DNA of 20,724 nucleotides, taken from Rickettsiales bacterium (GTDB lineage Bacteria; Pseudomonadota; Alphaproteobacteria; Rickettsiales; UBA1997). The stretch covers positions 1-20,724 of the forward strand of contig JAITOR010000064.1 of the NCBI GenBank assembly GCA_031289855.1. The letters run 5' to 3'. Made by a program: the position numbers and the translations under genes. Within the stretch, counting starts at the first letter, position 1; each line of letters begins with the position of its first letter. A model generated the notes under the pieces. It saw nothing but the letters and a program-made list of their open reading frames with translations, was not told the origin of the DNA and did not search any database. This document shows positions 14,754 through 20,724 of this stretch, piece after piece.

Positions 14754-16220
14754 TTATTTATTTTCCTCTAAAAATAACCCAAAATTTAACAAACTTTGCT
14801 CATCAAAATGTTTTGCCGTCATTGTCATTCCTGTTGGCAATTCATTGCCACCTAATCCAGTTGGTATTGTAATTCCAGGTAATCCTGCTTGATTTACGCC
14901 ATCCAAAAAATAATCTTCTATTGTTCCTTGTTTTTCAAGTATTACATTTTCTTCATCAGTTGGATTTATAGGAAACGCAAATCTTGATACAGCAGGATTA
15001 AATATCACATCCACCATTTTAAAAGCTTCGTTATATTCGTTTGCAATCTTTCTTTTTATTTTTAACGATTTCAAAAAATACTTTTCATAATTATCACTTG
15101 AAGCCAAATATGTGGCAGTTAAAATTCGTTTTTTAATATTTTCACCAAAGCCTTCACTTCTTGATTTTACATACAATTCTTCGAGATTTTTTACTTCTTT
15201 ATCGGTTCGTCTACCATATCTTACTCCATCATATCGTTCTAAATTTGACATTAACTCCACATAACTTATGGATTGATATAGGATGTCCATAACTTCAAGT
15301 GTTGGTAAATCCACCTCCACCAATTCTGCACCACCTTTTTTGAGTTTTTCAAGGCATTCATAGTAATTTTTTGCAATATCTTTTTCAATATCATTATCAA
15401 TATATTTAGTAAAGCCTTTGACAATACCAACTTTTTTACCCTTAATATTAGAATTTAAATTACCTAACAAATTTGGAATTGGCTGTTCCGCACTTGTGGA
15501 ATCTTTGTCATCTTTGCCAAATACAATTGGTGCTATATAAGCCATGTCTCGTACATCTTTTGTAAAAAAACCTGCCTGATCCAATGAACTGGCATAAGCA
15601 ATTGTGCCATATCTTGAAATTCTACCATAAGTTGTTCGTAAACCAACTAAATTTGTATATGCTGCTGGCTGTCTAATACTTCCACCAGTATCAGTTCCCG
15701 CAGATGCAAGACAAGTATTTGTGGCCAATGCCACAACAGAACCGCCAGATGAACCACCAGGCACTAAATCTCTTGGATCACCCTTCGCTTTATATGAATT
15801 TATTACATGACCAAAATAACTGGTTTTATTTGTGCCATCAGCACAAAATTCGGCACAATTTGTCTTTCCAATCATTACATATCCAGCATCATCCATTTTT
15901 TGTGAATAAGTTGATGAATAGGGTGGAATAAAATTTTCTAAAATTCTTGAACCCACAGTTGTTTTTATTCCTTTTGTGCAAAAAACATCTTTCATTCCAA
16001 ATGGAATTCCTTCAAGTTTTCTGGCATCTCCTTTTGCAATTTTTACATCAGATTCTTTTGCTCTTTGAGTGGCTAAATCGAGAGTTTCAGTAATATAGGC
16101 ATTCAATTTCCTATTTTTTTCAACATTTACAATGCAATCATTTAATAATTCCACCGCGCTAAATTTTTTTTCTAAAAGCCCTTTCCTTGCATTCAATAAT
16201 GTTAAATCTGCCAAACTCAT
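14754..16220 (-). CDS. gatA: Glutamyl-tRNA(Gln)/aspartyl-tRNA(Asn) amidotransferase subunit A
   Basis: GatA hydrolyses glutamine and passes the ammonia to GatB for amidation of misacylated Glu-tRNA(Gln). The amidase-signature Lys-Ser-Ser triad is complete: K in GMKDVF (residue 77), cis-Ser in PGGSSGGS (157) and the nucleophile in TDTGGSIRQPA (181), followed by YGRISRYGTIAYASSLDQAG. The usual GKTNMDEFAMGSS block reads GKTNCAEFCADGT, a noticeable divergence. The frame opens at ATG 16226 (MFMSLADL), but ATG 16220 (MSLADL) matches relatives better, and TATATT ends six bases before it. gatB and gatC are not in the window. Confidence 0.92.
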   Translation of the reverse strand: MSLADLTLLNARKGLLEKKFSAVELLNDCIVNVEKNRKLNAYITETLDLATQRAKESDVKIAKGDARKLEGIPFGMKDVFCTKGIKTTVGSRILENFIPPYSSTYSQKMDDAGYVMIGKTNCAEFCADGTNKTSYFGHVINSYKAKGDPRDLVPGGSSGGSVVALATNTCLASAGTDTGGSIRQPAAYTNLVGLRTTYGRISRYGTIAYASSLDQAGFFTKDVRDMAYIAPIVFGKDDKDSTSAEQPIPNLLGNLNSNIKGKKVGIVKGFTKYIDNDIEKDIAKNYYECLEKLKKGGAELVEVDLPTLEVMDILYQSISYVELMSNLERYDGVRYGRRTDKEVKNLEELYVKSRSEGFGENIKKRILTATYLASSDNYEKYFLKSLKIKRKIANEYNEAFKMVDVIFNPAVSRFAFPINPTDEENVILEKQGTIEDYFLDGVNQAGLPGITIPTGLGGNELPTGMTMTAKHFDEQSLLNFGLFLEENK

Positions 16221-16284
16221 AAACAAAATATAATATTCTCTATATTATATTATATATTATACAATAAAATAAAAAGCAAAATAT

Positions 16285-16313
16285 TTGCAAAAGAACATTA
16301 ATTATGTTATAAT
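16285..16313 (+). promoter_or_regulatory. Sigma-70-type promoter of the 597-aa gene
   Basis: TTGCAA (16285-16290), 17-bp spacer, TATAAT (16308-16313) with TG one base before it. Start point predicted near 16320, giving a 23-base leader that holds AGGAG (16333-16337) before ATG 16343. On the opposite strand TTGCTT (16279-16274) and TATATA (16256-16251), 17 bp apart, are candidates for gatA. Confidence 0.7.
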
Positions 16314-16342
16314 GGTCATTATTAATAATTTTAGGAGATTAT

Positions 16343-18136
16343 ATGGAAAATGTAGAATTAGGACAACAAAAAATAGGAATTACAATTGAAGAATTAGAAC
16401 AACAAAAAACAGAAATTACAAAAGAAATTAAAGAAAAATATGGAAAAGAAAATGATAAAAGATGGAAAGAAACAATTGGGGAGTTACCACCTAAAGAGCA
16501 AATTAAAGTAACGCAAGAAAGAGAGAGAAGATTAGAAGAGTTGATTGCAAAATATAGAAGAACAGTACTTCAAATAAATAGTCATCATGAACTCGTAAAA
16601 AAAAGAGAAAAAAGTGAAACTTTAAAAATTGAAGATTATATGAACGTATATAAAAAAGATTTTAACGGAGGCGATATTCCTGATGTATCGCTTATATCAG
16701 ACAATTTAAGAAATGAAAATTCTAGAATTGGTGGACTTGGAAGGGTATTTGGCGAAAATAATGTTTTTAAAACAGGAAGCAATTCCGTTGTATATGATTT
16801 TTCCGATGTCTATGAAAGTAAAGAAGGGAGTGATAAAAAGCCTTTAAATGATAATTGCAAATTAGCATTAAAAAGAGAACTTGAGAAAATTATAAAATTA
16901 TACAATGAATTTAAAGATAATCCAAAAGAAAAGGAAAAATTTGTAAAACTTTTAAACGTTAATAGTGATATTTGCATTGGAGTTCCCATTAAAGCCAATG
17001 GTAAAATATTTTTAATGCGAGTGGCTGTTAATGTAAAGGAGTTTATAACTGACAAAGCAGCACTTATAAGAGGAGAAAAAATAGAATTGAAAGAAAATTT
17101 TGTGGATAATTTTGTCGATAGAACATATTCTAAAGTTGATGGTTATGATACTCTTAAAACTGGTTATTTCGCTCGTGAAGAGGTGGAAAATATGCCAGAC
17201 GCCTATAAAAAGATAGATGAATTTTTCAAACCAATGCTTTTAAAGGGTATGAATGTAGGTGCACCAGAAAAAATTACAAGTGTAATAGGGGTATGGCAAA
17301 AAGAAGATGAAAAACATGAAGCGAAACCAGAAATAAAAGAAGAAGCGGAAATAGAGACCAGAAGAGCAGAAAAACCAGTGGAACCAGTAAAATCACCAGT
17401 TGATGCTCCTATTTTACCTCCAAAATCTTCAATAAATGATGCGGATATTTCAACCACAAGGGTAGAATCTGCACATTCATTGGAAGAAGCGAACCATATG
17501 CCATTTTCAGAGTATGTTCACAGCATCAATTACAGATTGACAATGAATCTACCAATAGAAGCAAATGAATTGGAAATTATCAAAAGTGTAAAAAATGGTG
17601 AATTTTTGGATGCATTGCAAACTGAACTTTTTGTTAAAATAGATGAAAATGGTAAAGTAATAGGTAATAGTATTATAAAATTAGAATTAACTGAAGCCAC
17701 AAAAAAAAGAAATGCTTTTGAACAACATAAAGCAACAATTTATTCAAAAAATGTTTGTTCTGGAATCTTTACTGGAGATTCAGCAGTAAAAGAAAAAGTG
17801 GAACAAAAAAATGTAGTCATTTATGATATGATGGCCGCGACATTGGAAGTGACTCCTAATGAAGGCTTGGGACATCGTTTTCAAATACTTAGAATACTCA
17901 ATGGAATAGATACAAAAATTTTTGATAAACCTGAATTTGAAGAGTTAAGAAATGCATATAAAAAAGAAGAAGAGGAATTAAAAAAGCATAATGGTGGAGT
18001 TGCAATTTTTACAAAAGAAGGTGTAAAAAACAAATTATTGGATGAAATTCAACAAAATGGAATAGCGGCAACAGAAGCAAGGGAATATACGGATAATTTG
18101 TGTGAATATGGTAGTAGAATTCTTGAACTCAATTAG
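16343..18136 (+). CDS. Unknown protein, 597 aa, related to the 487-aa protein
   Basis: Not recognised. Residues 1-100 are charged and likely coiled-coil (EELEQQKTEITKEIKEKYGK and similar). A globular part around 125-310 includes NSDICIGVPIKANGKIFLMR, and a proline/acid-rich linker runs from about 325 to 375. The C-terminal part (about 390-597) aligns by eye with the C-terminus of the protein at 5246-6709: ELFVKIDENGK, then VCSGIFTGDSAVKEKV, KNVVIYDMM against KSVVVYDEI, and GGVAIFTKEG against VGCLAFIKEK. No signal peptide or membrane helix. It has a good promoter and AGGAG before ATG 16343. The last 12 codons may follow a frameshift (see 18102-18386). Probably cytoplasmic or exported by a dedicated system. 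Confidence 0.75.
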   Translation: MENVELGQQKIGITIEELEQQKTEITKEIKEKYGKENDKRWKETIGELPPKEQIKVTQERERRLEELIAKYRRTVLQINSHHELVKKREKSETLKIEDYMNVYKKDFNGGDIPDVSLISDNLRNENSRIGGLGRVFGENNVFKTGSNSVVYDFSDVYESKEGSDKKPLNDNCKLALKRELEKIIKLYNEFKDNPKEKEKFVKLLNVNSDICIGVPIKANGKIFLMRVAVNVKEFITDKAALIRGEKIELKENFVDNFVDRTYSKVDGYDTLKTGYFAREEVENMPDAYKKIDEFFKPMLLKGMNVGAPEKITSVIGVWQKEDEKHEAKPEIKEEAEIETRRAEKPVEPVKSPVDAPILPPKSSINDADISTTRVESAHSLEEANHMPFSEYVHSINYRLTMNLPIEANELEIIKSVKNGEFLDALQTELFVKIDENGKVIGNSIIKLELTEATKKRNAFEQHKATIYSKNVCSGIFTGDSAVKEKVEQKNVVIYDMMAATLEVTPNEGLGHRFQILRILNGIDTKIFDKPEFEELRNAYKKEEEELKKHNGGVAIFTKEGVKNKLLDEIQQNGIAATEAREYTDNLCEYGSRILELN

Positions 18137-18386
18137 TACGGGAAAGGAAGAGGATAAAAAGTACATTGAAAAAATAGTTGCAGAAGTTAAAGCCAAACGT
18201 TTTGCTGCTACATTTCCCGCCAAAAAAACCCCATTATCATTTAAATCGCCAACTAAAATAGAAGATGATTGTCCTAGTAATTTTACTGAAATTCGAGACA
18301 ATATTGAATCACAAAAAAAAGAGGTTACAAAATCACCAAATACATTACCAAATGTAAAAATAGCTCTTCAGGCTAAGGATGTATAA
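18102..18386 (+). CDS. Small unknown ORF, possible displaced C-terminus of the 597-aa protein
   Basis: Reads 94 residues from GTG 18102 (or ATG 18108), overlapping the upstream gene by 35 bases in the +1 frame. Its start VVEFLNSISTGKEEDKKYIE, continuing to KIVAEVKAKR, resembles INNLLKQISKTNKEELMRIR, continuing to NEVDRRISA, near the end of the 487-aa relative, at the place expected if the 597-aa protein continued here. So either a frameshift between 18066 and 18134 split one gene, or this is a coupled small gene. No ribosome-binding site is evident. The rest is lysine/serine/proline-rich without recognised domains. Confidence 0.5.
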   Translation: MNMVVEFLNSISTGKEEDKKYIEKIVAEVKAKRFAATFPAKKTPLSFKSPTKIEDDCPSNFTEIRDNIESQKKEVTKSPNTLPNVKIALQAKDV

Positions 18387-18406
18387 TATTCTTAAATATT
18401 TTTTCC

Positions 18407-18451
18407 TTGTTATTTTTTAAATTTGCACTATATATTAATTAGTAATAAATT
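18407..18451 (+). promoter_or_regulatory. Candidate dnaK promoter region
   Basis: Two alternatives are visible: TTGTTA (18407-18412) with TATATT (18431-18436), or TTGCAC (18423-18428) with TAAATT (18446-18451) at 17 bp. The second would start about four bases before ATG 18462. No clear heat-shock (sigma-32) promoter or CIRCE operator was seen. Confidence 0.3.
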
Positions 18452-18461
18452 AGGTATATAA

Positions 18462-20390
18462 ATGGGAAAAATTATAGGTATTGATTTAGGAACTACAAAT
18501 TCTTGTGTTGCCATAATGGAAGGTAAAGAAACAAAAGTTCTTGAAAATGCGGAAGGTCGTAGAACAACGCCTTCCATCATTGGTTTTGTAAAAAACAAAG
18601 ATGGAAAAGACGAAAAATTAGTTGGTGAGACGGCTAAACGACAACAAGTTACAAATGCAGAAAATACTGTTTATTCAGTAAAAAGACTCATTGGTAGACG
18701 ATTTGGCGATGATGAGGTTAAAAAAAATCAGGAGAGCGTTCCATACAAAATAGTTGAAGCACAAAATGGAGATGCTTGGGTGGAAGCACAAGGTGAAAAA
18801 TATTCACCATCACAAGTTTCAGCATTTATTTTACAAAAAATGAAAGAAACTGCTGAAGCATATTTGGGTGAAAAAGTAACCGAAGCCGTAATAACTGTAC
18901 CTGCATATTTTAACGATTCTCAAAGACAGGCCACAAAAGATGCCGGTAAAATTGCTGGACTTGAAGTTAAAAGAATTATAAATGAACCAACAGCGGCCGC
19001 CCTTGCCTACGGACTTGATAAAACTGGTAACAAAAAAATTGTAGTATATGATTTAGGTGGTGGAACTTTTGATGTGTCAGTATTAGAAATAGGTGATGGC
19101 GTATTTGAAGTGAAAGCGACCAATGGCGACACATTTTTAGGTGGTGAGGATTTTGATGCAAGAATACAAAGATTTTTGATTGATGATTTTAAAAATACAC
19201 AAGGAATTGACTTGTCGAAAGATAAATTAGCAATTCAAAGATTAAAAGAAGCATCTGAAAATGCTAAAAAAGAATTATCTTCTGCAACAGAAACTGAAAT
19301 TAATTTACCATACATAACCGCTGATGCAAGTGGTCCTAAACATTTAAATTTAAAACTAACAAGAGCAAAATTAGAACAATTAACAGATGACCTAATACAA
19401 AAAACCATTGAACCTTGTAAAAAAGCAATGACGGATGCAGGGTTGAAAAACAATGAAATTGATGAAGTTGTATTGGTTGGTGGTATGACAAGAATGCCAA
19501 AAGTTCAAGAAGTGGTTAAACAATTTTTTGGCAAAGAACCTCATAAAGGTGTAAATCCTGATGAAGTTGTTGCAATTGGAGCTGCAGTACAGGGTGGAGT
19601 ATTGAAGGGTGATGTAACTGATGTGTTATTGTTAGATGTAACACCGCTTTCTTTAGGAATTGAAACTATGGGCGGTGTATTTACACGATTGATTGATAGA
19701 AACACAACAATTCCCACTAATAAATCACAGGTATTTTCAACTGCGGAAAACAACCAACCTTCCGTAACAATTAAGGTTTTTCAAGGAGAAAGAGACATTG
19801 CTGTTTACAATAAATCGCTTGGTGTATTTAACCTCGATGGAATACCACCCGCACCTCGTGGAATGCCACAAATTGAAGTAACTTTTGACATTGATGCAAA
19901 CGGTGTAGTGAATGTATCTGCAACCGATAAAGGAACTGGTAAAAAACAAAATATCACAATACAATCTTCCGGCGGATTGAGTGAGGCTGAAATTGAAAAA
20001 ATGAGAAAAGACGCTGAATTAAATGCTGCATCTGATAAACAAAAAAAAGAATTAGTTGAGGAAAAAAATCATGCAGATACTTTAATTTTTTCCACTGAAA
20101 AGAGCCTAAAAGACTATGGAGATAAGATAAGTGTTGATGAAAAAAAGAAAATTGAAGATGATATTGAAGTATTAAAAAAAATATTAGAAAAAAGTGAACC
20201 ATCAATTGATGAGATTAAAAAAGGAATAGAAGAATTAAGTAATTCATCAATGAAATTGGGTGAAGCAATATATAAACAAGGAGCAACAGCAAATGGTGGT
20301 GATGCAGCAGGCGGATTTAATCCTAATGACATGGGAAATTCTGGTGGAGATGTAAAGGAAGGGGAAGTAGTGGATGATGAGAAGAAATAG
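18462..20390 (+). CDS. dnaK: Molecular chaperone DnaK (Hsp70)
   Basis: DnaK binds exposed hydrophobic segments of client proteins in an ATP cycle driven by DnaJ and GrpE. The 642-residue protein is complete. It has phosphate-1 motif IGIDLGTTNSCVA (5-17), the Hsp70 signatures VYDLGGGTFDVSVLEI and VVLVGGMTRMPKVQ, the interdomain linker DVLLLDVTPLSLG, the substrate-binding beta domain and a helical lid, then a G/N-rich tail ending EVVDDEKK. GDAWVEA in the nucleotide-binding domain is the alphaproteobacterial form. ATG 18462 has no clear ribosome-binding site. dnaJ does not follow within the remaining 334 bases, whereas dnaK-dnaJ is the common order. Confidence 0.98.
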   Translation: MGKIIGIDLGTTNSCVAIMEGKETKVLENAEGRRTTPSIIGFVKNKDGKDEKLVGETAKRQQVTNAENTVYSVKRLIGRRFGDDEVKKNQESVPYKIVEAQNGDAWVEAQGEKYSPSQVSAFILQKMKETAEAYLGEKVTEAVITVPAYFNDSQRQATKDAGKIAGLEVKRIINEPTAAALAYGLDKTGNKKIVVYDLGGGTFDVSVLEIGDGVFEVKATNGDTFLGGEDFDARIQRFLIDDFKNTQGIDLSKDKLAIQRLKEASENAKKELSSATETEINLPYITADASGPKHLNLKLTRAKLEQLTDDLIQKTIEPCKKAMTDAGLKNNEIDEVVLVGGMTRMPKVQEVVKQFFGKEPHKGVNPDEVVAIGAAVQGGVLKGDVTDVLLLDVTPLSLGIETMGGVFTRLIDRNTTIPTNKSQVFSTAENNQPSVTIKVFQGERDIAVYNKSLGVFNLDGIPPAPRGMPQIEVTFDIDANGVVNVSATDKGTGKKQNITIQSSGGLSEAEIEKMRKDAELNAASDKQKKELVEEKNHADTLIFSTEKSLKDYGDKISVDEKKKIEDDIEVLKKILEKSEPSIDEIKKGIEELSNSSMKLGEAIYKQGATANGGDAAGGFNPNDMGNSGGDVKEGEVVDDEKK

Positions 20391-20724
20391 AAGAGAAAAC
20401 GAAAAAGTAAAATATACCATAATCACTTCCCTCTCTTGAGGGTTCTAAATCAATGAAGTTGGTTTTGATTGTTTTTTGTTCTATTGTTTTTCAAGTGGAA
20501 AATAAAAGAAATATAATTAAATAAAAAAAATATTTTCAAAAACTACTTCCATACTTTATACCTATGATGTATAATGTAAATATATTTAATAAAACAAGGA
20601 AGACAATTTGAAAAAGACATGAAATATGAATAACAAAATTTTAAATTTAAAATGATTTTTATTTTACTTTTTATTTTTATCCTGTAGCATAGTTTTTATT
20701 AAACAATTCTTATTGTATGATTTT
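20391..20724. other. Gene-free right edge
   Basis: The 334 bp after dnaK have no convincing reading frame on either strand. They begin with two hairpins (20429-20442 and 20448-20478) that could end dnaK transcription. Near the end a phrase reading LFLSCS (20671-20688) looks like a lipobox but has no in-frame start codon. Confidence 0.6.
20429..20478 (+). terminator. Candidate dnaK terminator (two hairpins)
   Basis: A tight hairpin ccctc-tctt-gaggg (20429-20442) is followed by aatcaa (20448-20453) and ttgatt (20465-20470), whose stem runs into gttttttgtt. The second, weaker stem with the T tract is the more terminator-like. Both lie within 90 bases of the dnaK stop. Confidence 0.5.

Noticed and set aside
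20652..20724. Start of a lipoprotein at the right edge (lipobox-like LSCS)
   Set aside because: The lipobox is not in frame with ATG 20652, no other start codon precedes it in frame, and the window ends too soon to test a coding frame.

Overview
The window comes from an AT-rich bacterial chromosome, most likely an alphaproteobacterium with a small or host-adapted genome. DnaK carries the GDAWVEA-type insert typical of alphaproteobacteria. GatA, DnaQ, a LptF/LptG permease, YidD, DnaA and class I ketol-acid reductoisomerase are all present. Genes are packed with 4-bp overlaps, but housekeeping genes of unrelated pathways sit next to each other, as in the scrambled gene order of Rickettsiales or Holosporales-like lineages. 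Retention of ilvC argues against a Rickettsia-type auxotroph. Order or genus cannot be fixed from the sequence alone.

Left part (1-4953): a minus-strand operon with good Shine-Dalgarno sites. In transcription order it encodes a divergent isonitrile-synthase-like protein (A1, 4859-3573), a clearer DIT1/PvcA-type isonitrile synthase (A2, 3510-2569), a third member with a kinase-like (APH/choline-kinase-type) N-lobe in front (A3, 2572-1297, broken by a frameshift in an A8 run), and a two-domain SIS sugar-phosphate protein (1307-243, split by one in-frame TAA). A 69-bp near-perfect direct repeat flanks the operon (167-235 and 4885-4953). This looks like an undescribed small-molecule cluster centred on isonitrile chemistry, possibly mobile, phase-variable or decaying.

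Middle part (5246-10727): a 487-aa unknown protein with internal repeats, whose promoter has a 14-T tract between -35 and -10 (possible phase variation); an isolated phage-type terminase large subunit; the convergent dnaQ-holC pair (DNA polymerase III epsilon and chi); then divergently lptG-like and yidD. The dnaQ and lptG promoters appear to share one palindromic TTGCAA -35 box, and both predicted start points fall on the ATG (leaderless mRNAs). The terminase promoter has the same geometry.

Right part (10917-20724): ilvC and dnaA converge on a shared terminator. Upstream of dnaA lies a 374-bp non-coding stretch with a possible small RNA or tiny membrane protein. A gatA and outer-membrane-barrel pair follows on the minus strand. 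Divergent to it is a 597-aa unknown protein that appears related to the 487-aa protein, possibly frameshifted near its end, then dnaK and a gene-free tail with hairpins. No tRNA, rRNA, CRISPR array or transposase was seen.
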